From Gammaproteobacteria bacterium (GTDB lineage Bacteria; Pseudomonadota; Gammaproteobacteria; Chromatiales; Chromatiaceae): a stretch of DNA of 64,000 bases. The stretch is from assembly GCA_024206335.1 (NCBI GenBank), contig JAAGZL010000730.1, positions 30,675-94,674 on the forward strand. Reading direction: 5' to 3'. Under the pieces are notes generated by a model. It saw only the letters and a program-made list of their open reading frames with translations, ran no database searches and was not told the DNA's origin. The translations under genes were made by a program, and so were the position numbers. Within the stretch, counting starts at the first letter, position 1. Every line of letters begins with the position of its first letter. Shown here piece by piece: positions 49,138-59,126 of the stretch.

Positions 49138-50481
49138 TTGATAGGAATGGCGGAGGGCGTTTTCTGCATCCTTGCCTTTGAGCACCTGATTTTCGTTTTT
49201 GTCGATACCAAATAAGGCCACTACCCGGTAGTGTTTCCCCTTCAGGGCAAGGTCTAGCAGGTCCTGCGCCGATAACGTGGGCCGTCCCGCTCGTTCATTG
49301 AGGGGAATCTTCATGGAGCCGATGCCGTCAAATCCACGATAGATGACCTCGGTACATACTAGGCGGTCCGCCCTGAAAAAGTCGAAATCAAAGTTATAAC
49401 CCTTACCCTCGTGTTGAAGGGCGCGGGCCAGGGCAATGGTGATCTCGCTGCCGCTCATCTCGGGGCGAATGATCGCCACCGAGTCCACGGCCAGTGTCTC
49501 GCTCAAGGGGCGCAGGCGCACGCCGTCCTTGAGTGCCTCCAAGGTGCGAATGGAGCCCGACCAATGCTCCGCAATTCCAGCTTCAACCTCTACGCCTAGG
49601 GCCTCCCGATCCTCTCCGGATCCAATGTAGAGGGCTGCGTGGGGCCAGAATCCCGGCAGGACCAGGTTGGTCAGCGCATACTGATGACGGGTCACCAATA
49701 CGTCGCCTGGCTTCAGCAGGTCTTCCAATTCATCGCGTTTCTGTTGGTTCACGCGCTTTTCCATCCAGCCGGGATTGAGTTCGGAGAGAGCACGGCCGCC
49801 TACTTCTAAAACGGCAAAGGTGGACTGTTGTAGACCCGATGCACCGCGGCGACGCCAGGAGTGGTCGCGATAGTAGAACAGACGTTTGAGGTAGTTGCGC
49901 TTGCTGGGGTCCAGGAAGGAGGTGAGCTCCCGGCGTTGTTCAACCAGGAAACCAACCAGGGGATCCTGCTTGAGTTCATCCAGTTCAGCAGCGTGTTTTT
50001 CCCCAAACTTCATGGCTTGGTACATGCGCCAGGCGTTACCAAGATCGGCCATGGACTTGAAAATAGCGGTGTACTGCTTGCGTGGGATGCGGTGGAGCTG
50101 ATGGCCCTCGTTGATCTTTCTCTGCACCAGGCTGTCTTGGGCCACCACCTCAAGCATCCAGCGGTCCAGGCGAACCAGGATACAGGCGGCGGCATATCCC
50201 ACCATAAAGCAGCGCCACTCATCGGGTTTGGAGCATTTCTCGGGCATGCCACCCAGCCATTGTTCAATGCTTGCGATGGTTTCCAGAAGGGCCGTGCGAA
50301 CGGTGAGGAACCGGGCCAACCAGTCGAAGAGTTGTTCGTCCTCTGATGGCGTGAAGTGCCCCCTGGAGCAGGCCGCCTTAAGGGTGTGTTCCCACGCCTC
50401 GTCGGGCTGCAGACCCGGCAGGCTTTGCAATAGCGTGGCCATGGAACGGGTGCCCCGTTCAATTACCTCAGTAGCCATCAT
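49135..50481 (-). CDS. YiiX/YebB-like permuted NlpC/P60 cysteine hydrolase
   Basis: The 448-aa protein has a helical N-terminal half (1-250) of unknown type. The C-terminal half is a circularly permuted NlpC/P60 papain-like hydrolase. KPGDVLVTRHQYALTNLVLPGFWPHAALYIG places the catalytic His at 281, and YNFDFDFFRADRLVCTEVIY places the Cys at 376. Relatives cut amide or acyl bonds in lipids or peptides; the substrate here is unknown. No signal peptide. Its ATG overlaps the stop of an upstream remnant. Both neighbours on this strand look decayed, though this frame is intact. Confidence 0.75.
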   Translation of the reverse strand: MMATEVIERGTRSMATLLQSLPGLQPDEAWEHTLKAACSRGHFTPSEDEQLFDWLARFLTVRTALLETIASIEQWLGGMPEKCSKPDEWRCFMVGYAAACILVRLDRWMLEVVAQDSLVQRKINEGHQLHRIPRKQYTAIFKSMADLGNAWRMYQAMKFGEKHAAELDELKQDPLVGFLVEQRRELTSFLDPSKRNYLKRLFYYRDHSWRRRGASGLQQSTFAVLEVGGRALSELNPGWMEKRVNQQKRDELEDLLKPGDVLVTRHQYALTNLVLPGFWPHAALYIGSGEDREALGVEVEAGIAEHWSGSIRTLEALKDGVRLRPLSETLAVDSVAIIRPEMSGSEITIALARALQHEGKGYNFDFDFFRADRLVCTEVIYRGFDGIGSMKIPLNERAGRPTLSAQDLLDLALKGKHYRVVALFGIDKNENQVLKGKDAENALRHSYQ

Positions 50482-50644
50482 TTCTTCAAATGCGCCTCGA
50501 AGGCCGCGATGGCCGCCGAGATGTATTCAGACAGGGCCAGGGAGCCACTGTGCTCGGCCCGTTCTTCAAGCAGGCTGACCCAGTGTTCCATGCCTTCCCA
50601 AAAGGTCTGCTTGTAAAAAAAAGGGACGCATCTATTTTTTTCAT
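50478..50644 (-). pseudogene. Remnant of a larger gene, possibly enoyl-CoA hydratase family
   Basis: A very good ribosome-binding site (AAGGAGG) precedes ATG at 50644 (MKKIDASLFF), but the frame then leaves the coding-like track. A second frame, reached by a shift at the run of eight Ts (50616-50623 region), reads QTFWEGMEHWVSLLEERAEH then LSEYISAAIAAFEAHLKK and ends in TGA overlapping the next start. It resembles the C-terminal tail of some crotonase-family enzymes. Start and tail without a middle suggest internal deletion. Family call is tentative. Confidence 0.4.
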
Positions 50645-50926
50645 TTCTTGGCCTCCTTTCCCCTCATTTTTGGATCAATGGGATCAGACTTGATTGATCG
50701 CACATTGATTTGCTTAAAACAAGTATAGGGTGTTGGTATAACCTGAGAATACTAGGTGGGATTTGGAGCATTCTTGTTCGCCAATATTGAGTTACCGGAT
50801 TAATTACTACACATTTTGCATGTGTTTAAAATTAGCATGTGCATCCAGCTCCTTCAAGAAAGGGCTTAACCCCCAACACTCATCAGTTTATACTTGCCGG
50901 ATCGTGCATATTAATCGGAGTTCTCC

Positions 50927-51046
50927 ATGTCCAGATCCTCTTGGCTTGTCGCCGCAATCCTAGCCGTATCCTTCCTGCTTTCGGCCTGCGGCCAGAAAGG
51001 CGATCTCTACCTGCCGGATGACACCCAACAGGAAGAGAAGAAATAG
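50927..51046 (+). CDS. lptM: LPS-assembly-associated lipoprotein LptM (YifL)
   Basis: A 39-aa lipoprotein: hydrophobic signal ending in the lipobox LLSAC (Cys21), then [11 protein letters not shown] and a Lys/Glu tail. LptM family members share the CGQKGxLYLP motif and help mature the LptD-LptE outer-membrane complex. GGAG lies upstream of the ATG. It precedes dapF with 25 nt between, whereas most relatives have lysA in between. Confidence 0.88.
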   Translation: MSRSSWLVAAILAVSFLLSACGQKGDLYLPDDTQQEEKK

Positions 51047-51071
51047 TCCTGATCTATCCGTAACTAAAACC

Positions 51072-51908
51072 ATGGCGCAATCTCTGGAATTCACTAAGAT
51101 GCATGGCCTCGGCAACGATTTCGTTGTGATAGATGCCATCAACCAGCAGTGCGAGCTGTCAGCAGAGCAGTACCGCTATATCGCCGACCGTCATTTTGGC
51201 ATCGGTTGTGACCAGATTCTGCTGGTGGAGCCGGCACGAAGCCAGGATACCGACTTCTACTACCGTATCTTCAATGCCGACGGCTCCGAGGTGGAGCAGT
51301 GCGGCAATGGCGCCAGATGTTTCGCCAGATTCGTGCGAGCAAAGGGCCTAACCGAAAAGCAGATCATAGACGTTGGCACCCACACGGGAAATATCCGGCT
51401 CTATGTCGAGGATGATGGTTTGGTGCGGGTAAACATGGGGGCACCCATCCTGGAGCCGGAACTGATCCCGTTTCATGCCGACCGGCAGGAGACCAGCTAC
51501 CCCATAGCCGTAGATGACCAACAGCTGAATATCGGGGCCGTCTCCATGGGCAATCCCCACGCCGTGATCCAGGTTGCTAACGTGGATGGGGCAGCGGTAG
51601 CAGATATGGGACCGGCCATGGAGCACCACCCCCGCTTCCCCCAGCGAGTAAACGTCGGGTTCATGCAGATAGTGGATCGCAGTCGAATCCGCCTGCGGGT
51701 TTACGAGCGCGGGGCGGGTGAGACCCTGGCCTGTGGTACCGGCGCCTGCGCCGCCGTGGTGGCCGGGATCGGCCAGGGATTGCTGGACCAGGAGGTGCAA
51801 GTAACGCTACCCGGTGGCGATCTTGTGATAAAGTGGGCCGGAAACAGCCAACCAGTCTGGATGAGCGGACCTGCCGCCACCGTGTTTGATGGGAGAGTAG
51901 AACTATGA
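51072..51908 (+). CDS. dapF: Diaminopimelate epimerase
   Basis: DapF (278 aa) interconverts LL- and meso-diaminopimelate for lysine and peptidoglycan. [15 protein letters not shown] starts the protein; catalytic Cys residues lie in [13 protein letters not shown] near residue 75 and [14 protein letters not shown] near residue 220. ATG at 51072 gives the normal N-terminus. The stop overlaps the DUF484 start by 4 nt. Confidence 0.97.
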   Translation: MAQSLEFTKMHGLGNDFVVIDAINQQCELSAEQYRYIADRHFGIGCDQILLVEPARSQDTDFYYRIFNADGSEVEQCGNGARCFARFVRAKGLTEKQIIDVGTHTGNIRLYVEDDGLVRVNMGAPILEPELIPFHADRQETSYPIAVDDQQLNIGAVSMGNPHAVIQVANVDGAAVADMGPAMEHHPRFPQRVNVGFMQIVDRSRIRLRVYERGAGETLACGTGACAAVVAGIGQGLLDQEVQVTLPGGDLVIKWAGNSQPVWMSGPAATVFDGRVEL

Positions 51909-52585
51909 GCGAAACGTTGGAGCATGCGCAACTCACGGAAAAGCAGGAGCTGACAATTGTCAACTTCCTTAGCTCCAACCCCGATTTCTTTGATTGCCAC
52001 CCGGAGCTGCTAAACACCCTGGAGCTGTCCCATACCAACGGCGAGGCGGTTTCCCTGATTGAACGCCAGGTGAAGAATCTGCGCCAAGAGGTGGATCAGT
52101 ATAAGCAACGTCTGGAAGAGCTGGTTGAGATCGCCCACGACAACGAACGCCTCAACCAGCGCATGCACCGCCTCACCCTCAATCTGATCGACACGGTAGA
52201 TTTCGACGAGACTCTGAACGTTTTGCAGGACAAACTGCATGAGAATTTTGGAGCCGAGGCGGTAGAACTGCACCTGTTCACCCACAACGAGGCCGAAGGC
52301 AACGCAAATGCTGATCTGGATGGTTATCGCAACTTTCTGGATGATGGCGTCCCGGTTTGTGGTGTACTGGACATGGAGCAGTTGGAATACCTGTTTGGCC
52401 CCCAGGCAGAAGATATTAACTCCACCGCCATTATCCCCATTCGCAGTGAAGGGGTGCTGGGTCTACTCGCCATCGGCAGCACCAGCAAAGAGCGCTTCTG
52501 CGATGATATGGGGACCGAGTATCTAAGTCGTTTGGGAGAGGTGATCAGCCGGACGCTGGAGGTGGTGCTGGAACCCGGTTTTTAA
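51905..52585 (+). CDS. DUF484 family protein
   Basis: This 226-aa cytoplasmic protein has an N-terminal helical part ([25 protein letters not shown], then a coiled segment 55-90) and a GAF-like domain after it ([44 protein letters not shown]). DUF484 proteins are always found between dapF and xerC; function unknown. It overlaps dapF by 4 nt and xerC by one base. Confidence 0.92.
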   Translation: MSETLEHAQLTEKQELTIVNFLSSNPDFFDCHPELLNTLELSHTNGEAVSLIERQVKNLRQEVDQYKQRLEELVEIAHDNERLNQRMHRLTLNLIDTVDFDETLNVLQDKLHENFGAEAVELHLFTHNEAEGNANADLDGYRNFLDDGVPVCGVLDMEQLEYLFGPQAEDINSTAIIPIRSEGVLGLLAIGSTSKERFCDDMGTEYLSRLGEVISRTLEVVLEPGF

Positions 52586-53505
52586 TGGAGTCTGACACCA
52601 GACTAGGGGAGTGGCAACGCCGCTTCCTGCACCACCTGCAACACGAACGTCGTCTCTCGCCCCACACCATAAAAAACTACTCACGCGATCTGAAACTGAT
52701 CGCCACATGGTGTACAGAGGCGGGCCTGGAGGATTGGCAGCAACTCAACCCGCATCAGGTCCGGGGCTTCGTGGCCAAGCGCCACCGCTCCGGCATCTCC
52801 GGCAAGACCATCCAGCGCGAACTATCATCCCTGCGCAGCCTGTTCAACTACCTGCTACGCGAGGGGGTGGCCGAGAACAACCCGGCCCAGGGCATCAAGG
52901 CCCCCAAGGTAAAACGCCGCCTGCCCGCCACCCTGGACACAGATCAACTCTCCAGCCTGTTGGATGTAACCGACGACACCCCGCTGAGCCTGCGGGATCT
53001 GGCCATGCTGGAGCTGTTCTATTCCTCCGGCCTGCGGCTGGCAGAGCTGGTATCGATTAATCTCCTTGATCTGGATCTCAAATCTGCCCTGCTGGAGGTT
53101 ACCGGCAAGGGTGCCAAGACCCGCCAGGTCCCCATCGGACGTAAGGCGATTGCGGCCCTACAGAGATGGATCAAGGTACGGGGAGAACTGGCCCAGGTGG
53201 ATGAACCGGCCCTGTTTGTCAGCAACCGAGGTAGTCGTATCTCCCCGCGCACCATTCAGCAGCGACTTAAACAGTGGGCGCTGCAACATGGAGCCTCGCG
53301 CAATATCCACCCTCATCTGTTACGCCACTCCTTCGCCAGCCATCTGCTGGAGTCATCCGGTGACTTGCGGGCAGTGCAGGAGCTGCTGGGACACGCCGAC
53401 ATCAGCACCACCCAGATCTACACCCATCTGGATTTCCAGCATCTGGCAAACGTGTACGATAAGGCCCATCCCCGGGCCAAACGCAAGAAAGAGAACAAAA
53501 ATTGA
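52585..53505 (+). CDS. xerC: Tyrosine recombinase XerC
   Basis: XerC (306 aa) works with XerD at dif to resolve chromosome dimers. The core-binding domain (FLHHLQHERRLSPHTIKNYSRDL) is followed by the catalytic domain, with Arg in SSGLRLAEL, Lys in TGKGAKTRQV, HLLRHSFASHLL (His-Arg), LGHADISTTQIYTHLD (His and nucleophile Tyr). All are intact. It ends the lptM-dapF-DUF484-xerC group. Confidence 0.96.
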   Translation: MESDTRLGEWQRRFLHHLQHERRLSPHTIKNYSRDLKLIATWCTEAGLEDWQQLNPHQVRGFVAKRHRSGISGKTIQRELSSLRSLFNYLLREGVAENNPAQGIKAPKVKRRLPATLDTDQLSSLLDVTDDTPLSLRDLAMLELFYSSGLRLAELVSINLLDLDLKSALLEVTGKGAKTRQVPIGRKAIAALQRWIKVRGELAQVDEPALFVSNRGSRISPRTIQQRLKQWALQHGASRNIHPHLLRHSFASHLLESSGDLRAVQELLGHADISTTQIYTHLDFQHLANVYDKAHPRAKRKKENKN

Positions 53506-53607
53506 TTCCTCAACAGCAGATTGTTAAATAACCTCGGCATAGACTTTTCCACCGATGGCTCTTAATCTCTGGGCCTTGATTGATTTGGATATGCTGGAAT
53601 TGTTCTC

Positions 53608-54846
53608 ATGAAAAAGCTCATTATTGCCGCCCTTGGATTATCCATTGCTGCCCTTGCCCAGGCTGAATCACAACAGTCACTAGCTGTTTCTACATGGGAT
53701 TTTGACGCCATCAGCGACTCTCATACGACCTGCCAACACAACTCCATGGTAGAGGACAAGGCAGGGAATCTCTGCCTACCATCCACAACAGATACACAGC
53801 GGCTTACGCTAATGAACAAAACCACACTCGAACTCGTGGTGGTAAAACTACCAGACACCGCCCTCGCAGGGCCTCCCATCTCCAGTACCGATAGCCGTTA
53901 TCTCTACATGACATCGAGGGACGGATGGGTGGTGAAGTATGACCTGCAGACCGGCCAACCTATAGTAAAAATCCGCGCTGGACTGGAGAGTGCCGGCAGT
54001 GTGATATCTGGAGATAACAGGTTCCTTCTGGTGGGGAACCGCAAACCGGCCGACCTGGTATTGCTCCATACCGACGATCTGAGTGTGGCCAGGATTATTC
54101 CGGTAGCAAACCGCAAGGGCATCATGTCCCCGGTCGCGGCCGTAGGTAATGCCGGAGATAGCCACGGCTTCATAGCCGCACTGGAAGATTTCCCTCAACT
54201 CTGGAAGATCAGCTATCTAGATCCTGCACCCATCGGATTTGGTGATGGCTGGAACCACGACTACCGATGTATCAAGGAGCATGTGAAGAAGGGACTGTTT
54301 CCAGTGAAGCGCCTGACCATCAGTCATGCACTGACAGAGTTCCACATCGATGACGCACATGAATTTCTGGTTGGCACCAACAAGGCTGGCAATGGCATCA
54401 TCATGGATCTTGATCTCAGTCGGATAGTTGGCCAACCAAAAATACCAGCTGTTAACTCTAGTATGTTTTGGAGGGCGGATCAGGGCAGTCACCTAGGGGT
54501 AGTGGAGAAAGATAAAACCGCCATCATTATCTACAGCAATGTCAAAAACCCACAACGCTGGCAACAGAGTGCTCGTATCTCCCTTGGCCCAATCACCACC
54601 TTAGCCAGTTGTCCACAAACCCCTGTGATATGGGCAGGTGTAGAAGATGGTGCAATACATCTAATCGACAAACAGACCCTTGTCGTCACAAAGAGGCTCT
54701 ACCTCACACAGAAAGGCCGCATCAACCAGATCACCTGCTCCAAAGACGGTGCACACATGCTACTGGAAATCACGGGGGAGCAAACAGAGATGGTGGCCTT
54801 AGATCGCCAGACCCAAAAGGAAGTTAAACGGCTGATAGTAGAGTAG
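53608..54846 (+). CDS. Periplasmic cytochrome d1-type beta-propeller protein
   Basis: The 412-aa protein has a signal peptide (KLIIAALGLSIAALAQA) and a WD-like eight-bladed propeller of the cytochrome d1 type (as in NirS, NirN and NirF): repeats such as STDSRYLYMTSRDGWVVKYDLQTG and SGDNRFLLVGNRKPADLVLL. It has no CxxCH, so no covalent heme c domain. Whether it binds heme d1 is unknown; no nir genes are near. A standalone scaffold or sensor role is as likely as enzymatic activity. Confidence 0.72.
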   Translation: MKKLIIAALGLSIAALAQAESQQSLAVSTWDFDAISDSHTTCQHNSMVEDKAGNLCLPSTTDTQRLTLMNKTTLELVVVKLPDTALAGPPISSTDSRYLYMTSRDGWVVKYDLQTGQPIVKIRAGLESAGSVISGDNRFLLVGNRKPADLVLLHTDDLSVARIIPVANRKGIMSPVAAVGNAGDSHGFIAALEDFPQLWKISYLDPAPIGFGDGWNHDYRCIKEHVKKGLFPVKRLTISHALTEFHIDDAHEFLVGTNKAGNGIIMDLDLSRIVGQPKIPAVNSSMFWRADQGSHLGVVEKDKTAIIIYSNVKNPQRWQQSARISLGPITTLASCPQTPVIWAGVEDGAIHLIDKQTLVVTKRLYLTQKGRINQITCSKDGAHMLLEITGEQTEMVALDRQTQKEVKRLIVE

Positions 54847-55070
54847 ATGTTGGATACCATGCCTTGAATAGATAATTGGACAATATTTGGGCCTGCGGTT
54901 ATGGCTGGTATCCACGCCTTTCGTGAGAACATCAAGGCCTGTGACAAGTGATTTGAAGCACATCATATTCAGAGAAGGATGAAACCGCTACAGTTCAACC
55001 CATGCTGGTATTATACGGCGATGTGTAACCAATCAGAGGGTTCCGAAGGGGATTTAGCCAGCTCCAAGAT

Positions 55071-55685
55071 TCAGTTGTACAAAAATCTGTAATAGCAGAA
55101 CAACTGTTCCTTTTGTGCCGGGGTGATGTGTAATTCATCCACCTCTTCTAGCAACATGAAGCGATTCCCCAGCTCTCTGCTCAGCTTCTCGGCATTATAT
55201 TGCACAATGTCCAGGCCACTGCACATGGTTGGGCCGCCTAAAGCGAAGGCGGCCAGCACCAGATGACCCCCTGGCTCCAGCGCGGCATCCAGGGCCTCCA
55301 CATATCTGGCGCGATCCGCCGCATCGGTAAGGAAATGAAATACTGCACGATCATGCCAGCAGGCGTATCGATGTGGCGGATTGAATTTGGTTACATCACT
55401 CACATGCCACTCTATCTGATCTGCTCGTGGCCCCAGCCTCTGTTTGGTTTGATCCAGGGCATTGGCAGAGATATCCAGCACCGAGAGGTGGCTGTAATCA
55501 CGCTCCAGCAGTCGGTCTACCAGCACGGAGGCGCCACCACCCACATCAAGTATGGGTTGGGTTCGATCTGACGTGGAGTTCTGGATCAGACGAAGGGAGA
55601 CCGCCGGCTCCTGTTGAAACCAGCTCACCTCCAGGGGTGATTTGCTGCCGTAGACCTGATCCCAGTGCTGTTTTCTATCATTCAT
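55071..55685 (-). CDS. Class I SAM-dependent methyltransferase
   Basis: The 204-aa protein (ATG at 55685, MNDRKQHWDQVYGSK) has the SAM-binding motif ILDVGGGASVLVDRLL near residue 45, an acidic end to strand 2 (LSVLDIS), and a post-motif CWHDRAVFHFLTD where many relatives act on thiols or metalloid ions. A longer frame starting with TTG overlaps the upstream gene and is less likely. It is the last of three minus-strand genes. Substrate unknown. Confidence 0.78.
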   Translation of the reverse strand: MNDRKQHWDQVYGSKSPLEVSWFQQEPAVSLRLIQNSTSDRTQPILDVGGGASVLVDRLLERDYSHLSVLDISANALDQTKQRLGPRADQIEWHVSDVTKFNPPHRYACWHDRAVFHFLTDAADRARYVEALDAALEPGGHLVLAAFALGGPTMCSGLDIVQYNAEKLSRELGNRFMLLEEVDELHITPAQKEQLFCYYRFLYN

Positions 55686-55722
55686 ACAGTGGTTGAAATC
55701 TTCAGTTTTAGCATTTGGTCCA

Positions 55723-56235
55723 CTAGCATTTGAATTGGTCAAATGCCTGGTTGAATTTTACCCGGCCCGATCTGTCTTTCAGGGCGCCCGGCTTGAGTTC
55801 TTGCGCCATGAATACCTCCATCGGCACATTGAATGTTGTTGTGATGTCAAACTCCACCGAAGAGACAAAACCAAATCTGGGGTAGAAACCGGTGTAGCCC
55901 AAGACTACCACAGCATCATATCCCTCGGACTTGCACTCATCCAGGCCGGCCCTCACCAAGGATGAGCCAATGCCACGGCACTGGTCGCCTGGAAGTACGC
56001 ACATGGGTGCCAGACCCATTATCCGTATATTGGAATTATCACCCTCTAGCTCAACCATTGTGAATAGTATATGTCCGATGAGATCGTTACCATCCTCATA
56101 TACCAGCGATAGATAGGGGGCCCCACTCTCCCTCAGGGTATTGACCAGCTTGGCCTCGGCATCGGTATCAAAACCCTTGGTGTAGATATCGGCAATTATA
56201 TCACTATCTGCCGGTAGTTCTCTGCGAATACTCAT
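55723..56235 (-). CDS. GNAT-family N-acetyltransferase
   Basis: This 170-aa protein has the GNAT fold: IRRELPADSDIIADIYTKGF at the start, GHILFTMVELEG, and the acetyl-CoA loop LPGDQCRGIGSSLVRAGLDEC, then GYTGFYPRFGFVSS. The YhbS-like layout is common in bacteria. ATG at 56235 has GGAGAG upstream. Substrate unknown. It follows the small gene at 56238 with 2 nt between. Confidence 0.82.
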   Translation of the reverse strand: MSIRRELPADSDIIADIYTKGFDTDAEAKLVNTLRESGAPYLSLVYEDGNDLIGHILFTMVELEGDNSNIRIMGLAPMCVLPGDQCRGIGSSLVRAGLDECKSEGYDAVVVLGYTGFYPRFGFVSSVEFDITTTFNVPMEVFMAQELKPGALKDRSGRVKFNQAFDQFKC

Positions 56236-56237
56236 AA

Positions 56238-56585
56238 CTACTCTCCTGCATTCCACCACTGCTGGTAATTACCTGTGGGCGGGGTTAGGTACTCTCTTGC
56301 TGTCTGATCGCATGGCAAAGGAGGTGGATTATCATGCAGGGTGCGGGAAAATTCCAGTAATTTGGCCTCGGCCGAATCCAGACACAATCGCTCCAGGATC
56401 TGGAATGGCGCTATCGGATTATCTGCTGAGTTCAAATTTGGTGCTGTAATCCCTGCACAGAAAGAGCACCACACAGTTTGGTAGTAAAACTCAGTAGTAG
56501 AACAAACCCAGCCAGTCGAGGCATAAACATAGCCATATGTTCCGTAATCACATCTAAGCTTGAAAACAGCTCCCTGCTTCCCCAT
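56238..56585 (-). CDS. Small Cys-containing hypothetical protein
   Basis: A 115-aa frame ending 2 nt before the GNAT start, which supports a real operon partner. Its N-terminal part is aromatic, with a CSFC pair near residue 40. The second half ([19 protein letters not shown], then [19 protein letters not shown]) looks more protein-like than the first, so the true start may be internal. No signal peptide or known family is evident. It might be a decayed gene. Confidence 0.42.
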   Translation of the reverse strand: MGKQGAVFKLRCDYGTYGYVYASTGWVCSTTEFYYQTVWCSFCAGITAPNLNSADNPIAPFQILERLCLDSAEAKLLEFSRTLHDNPPPLPCDQTAREYLTPPTGNYQQWWNAGE

Positions 56586-56629
56586 TTAGAATCAGGTACA
56601 ATAGCCGGTTCACAAATCAAGGAGTTAGC

Positions 56630-57196
56630 GTGGAGACAATCAGAGGCACAACCATCCTGTCAGTACGCCGCAACGGCAAGGTCGTTATCGGCGGTGACGG
56701 GCAGGTATCTATGGGCAATACCGTGATGAAGGGTAATGCCCGCAAGGTACGGCGTCTGTATAAGGATCGGGTGCTGGCCGGCTTTGCCGGGGCCACCGCC
56801 GATGCCTTTACCCTGTTTGAACGCTTTGAGGCCAAGCTGGAAAAACACCACGGACACCTCACCCGCTCTGCGGTGGAATTGGCCAAAGACTGGCGCACCG
56901 ACCGCATGCTGCGTCGGCTTGAGGCCCTGCTGGTGGTAGCGGACAAGGATGCATCCCTGATCATCACCGGCACTGGCGACGTGATTGAACCGGAAGACAG
57001 CCTGATGGCTATCGGCTCCGGCGGTCCCTTTGCCCAGGCCGCGGCCCAGGCCCTGCTAAATAACACCGAGATGGAGGCCAGAGAGGTCGTGGAACAGGGC
57101 CTCTCCATTGCCGCCGACATCTGCGTCTATACCAACCATAATCTGAGAATCGAAGAGCTTGATACTGAAAGCGACGAATCAAACAGCGGCGAATAA
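56630..57196 (+). CDS. hslV: ATP-dependent protease HslV
   Basis: HslV (188 aa) is the proteolytic chamber of the HslUV proteasome-like protease. The start is GTG at 56630 with AAGGAG upstream. A six-residue leader (METIRG) precedes the catalytic N-terminal Thr of TTILSVRR, a form seen in several proteobacteria; it would be removed on activation. [21 protein letters not shown] and [13 protein letters not shown] are typical. hslU follows directly. Confidence 0.97.
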   Translation: METIRGTTILSVRRNGKVVIGGDGQVSMGNTVMKGNARKVRRLYKDRVLAGFAGATADAFTLFERFEAKLEKHHGHLTRSAVELAKDWRTDRMLRRLEALLVVADKDASLIITGTGDVIEPEDSLMAIGSGGPFAQAAAQALLNNTEMEAREVVEQGLSIAADICVYTNHNLRIEELDTESDESNSGE

Positions 57197-57197
57197 T

Positions 57198-58535
57198 ATG
57201 TCTGAAACAACCCCCAAACAGATCGTAAGTGAACTGGATAAACACATCATTGGCCAGGACTCGGCGAAACGCGCCGTGGCCATCGCCCTGCGCAACCGAT
57301 GGCGTCGCAGTCGGGTAGCGGAAGAGCTACGCAATGAGATCACCCCCAAGAACATCCTAATGATCGGCCCCACCGGCGTGGGCAAGACCGAGATCGCACG
57401 GCGTCTGGCCAAACTGGCCAACGCCCCCTTCCTCAAGGTTGAGGCCACCAAGTTCACCGAAGTGGGCTATGTGGGACGGGATGTGGAATCCATTATCCGC
57501 GATCTGGCCGACTCCGCCATGAAGATGGTGCGGGAGCAGGAGCTGGAGAAGGTTCAGGACAAGGCCGTCGATGCAGCCGAAGAGCGCGTTTTGGACGTAC
57601 TGCTGCCCGGACCTGCCAGCACCAACTGGGACAAGGACAACCAGCCCGAGGCAGAGGGCTCCAGTACCCGGCAGAAATTTCGCAAGAAACTACGCGAAGG
57701 GGAGCTGAACGATAAAGAGATCGAAATTGAGGTCTCCGGTGCAACCCTCGGGGTCGAGATCATGGCCCCTCCCGGCATGGAGGAGATGACCAACCAGCTC
57801 CAGGGCATCTTCCAGAACATGGGCAGTGGCAACACCCGCAAGCGCAAGCTGCGCATCCAGGACGCCTTGAAGATCCTGCAGGATGAAGAGGCAGCAAAAC
57901 GCATCAACGACGAAGACCTGAAGCTAAGTGCCCTGGAGATGGTAGAGCAGAACGGCATCGTGTTCCTGGATGAGATGGACAAGGTGGCAAGCCGCTCCGA
58001 ATATGGCGGTCCCGACGTCTCCCGCGAGGGGGTACAGCGCGATCTGCTGCCGCTGGTGGAGGGGTGCACCGTCTCCACCAAGCAGGGGATGGTCAAGACC
58101 GACCACATCCTGTTCATCGCCTCCGGCGCCTTTCACCTGGCCAAACCATCCGACCTGATCCCGGAGCTACAGGGGCGATTACCGATCCGGGTAGAACTGG
58201 ACGCACTAACCACCGAGGATTTTGTGCGCATCCTGACCGAACCAGATGCCTCCCTCACCGATCAGTATAAGGCCCTGATGGCCACCGAGAGCGTGGACAT
58301 TCATTTCACCGAGGATGGGGTACGGCGGCTGGCCGAGATTGCCTGGCAGGTAAACGAAAGCACTGAGAACATCGGCGCCCGGCGTCTGCATACGGTGATG
58401 GAGCGGTTATTGGAGGGCATCTCCTTCACCGCCTCCGAACTACCGGGCACCGAGGTTACAATAGATGCAGAGTATGTTGAGAACAATATTGCCGAGCTTG
58501 CCTCTAACGAGGATTTGAGCCGCTTTATTCTGTAA
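57198..58535 (+). CDS. hslU: HslU ATPase subunit
   Basis: HslU (445 aa) unfolds substrates and feeds HslV. Walker A is GPTGVGKT at 57-64, then the pore motif GYVGRDVES, Walker [11 protein letters not shown] and the sensor-2 region in [16 protein letters not shown]. The C-terminal tail ending RFIL inserts into HslV. The start ATG at 57198 is one base after the hslV stop. Full length. Confidence 0.97.
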   Translation: MSETTPKQIVSELDKHIIGQDSAKRAVAIALRNRWRRSRVAEELRNEITPKNILMIGPTGVGKTEIARRLAKLANAPFLKVEATKFTEVGYVGRDVESIIRDLADSAMKMVREQELEKVQDKAVDAAEERVLDVLLPGPASTNWDKDNQPEAEGSSTRQKFRKKLREGELNDKEIEIEVSGATLGVEIMAPPGMEEMTNQLQGIFQNMGSGNTRKRKLRIQDALKILQDEEAAKRINDEDLKLSALEMVEQNGIVFLDEMDKVASRSEYGGPDVSREGVQRDLLPLVEGCTVSTKQGMVKTDHILFIASGAFHLAKPSDLIPELQGRLPIRVELDALTTEDFVRILTEPDASLTDQYKALMATESVDIHFTEDGVRRLAEIAWQVNESTENIGARRLHTVMERLLEGISFTASELPGTEVTIDAEYVENNIAELASNEDLSRFIL

Positions 58536-58595
58536 TGTTGATGCCTGCACAACAGTGACCCGGAATAAACAACAAGTTTTTAGGAGTATATAAAT

Positions 58596-58961
58596 ATGTC
58601 CAAAGTGATGCCAACAGAGCTAAACCTGCACCGCGACTCACGGGTGCTGGAGATATCCTTTGATAATGGAGAGCAATACAACCTCTCTTGTGAATATCTG
58701 CGGGTATTCTCCCCCTCGGCCGAGGTGCGGGGACACGGCCCCGGTCAGGAAACCCTGCAGTTAGGCAAGGAAGATGTGAACATCGAACAGATCACCCCGG
58801 TGGGCAACTACGCGGTGTGTCTGCATTTTGACGATGGACATAACAGCGGTATCTACTCTTGGGATACACTATATGATCTGGGCAGCAACCAGGAGAACAA
58901 CTGGAACAGCTACCTGGCGGCACTGGAAAAGGCCGGACATCAACGCAAGGCCGATAACTAG
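58596..58961 (+). CDS. DUF971 domain protein
   Basis: A 121-aa protein of the family resembling the N-terminus of gamma-butyrobetaine hydroxylase: LNLHRDSRVLEISFDNGEQYNLSCEYLRVFSPSAEVRGH, then VGNYAVCLHFDDGHNSGIYSWDTLYDLG. Such genes regularly follow hslVU and may bind metal or Fe-S partners; the function is not settled. It has GGAG upstream of ATG. Confidence 0.88.
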   Translation: MSKVMPTELNLHRDSRVLEISFDNGEQYNLSCEYLRVFSPSAEVRGHGPGQETLQLGKEDVNIEQITPVGNYAVCLHFDDGHNSGIYSWDTLYDLGSNQENNWNSYLAALEKAGHQRKADN

Positions 58962-58984
58962 TCCTGTCTCGGAAACAGATAATT

Positions 58985-59049
58985 AACCGCGAAGCACGCA
59001 AAGAACGCGAAGTTAAAAAATCGATTAAAAAGTGTTTTCCTTTGCGGTT
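58985..59049. repeat. Imperfect inverted/direct repeat element upstream of ubiE
   Basis: AACCGCGAAG (58985-58994) is mirrored by CTTTGCGGTT (59040-59049) with one mismatch, and CGCGAAG recurs inside. AACCGCGAAG-type intergenic repeats are seen in many proteobacterial genomes. It lies between the DUF971 gene and ubiE. Confidence 0.45.
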
Positions 59050-59126
59050 TAAAATAATGTTTCTGGACGGACACTAACTAAGATTTTTTTCGCAGAGACG
59101 CCGAATTGCAACACAGGGTTTTCAGC

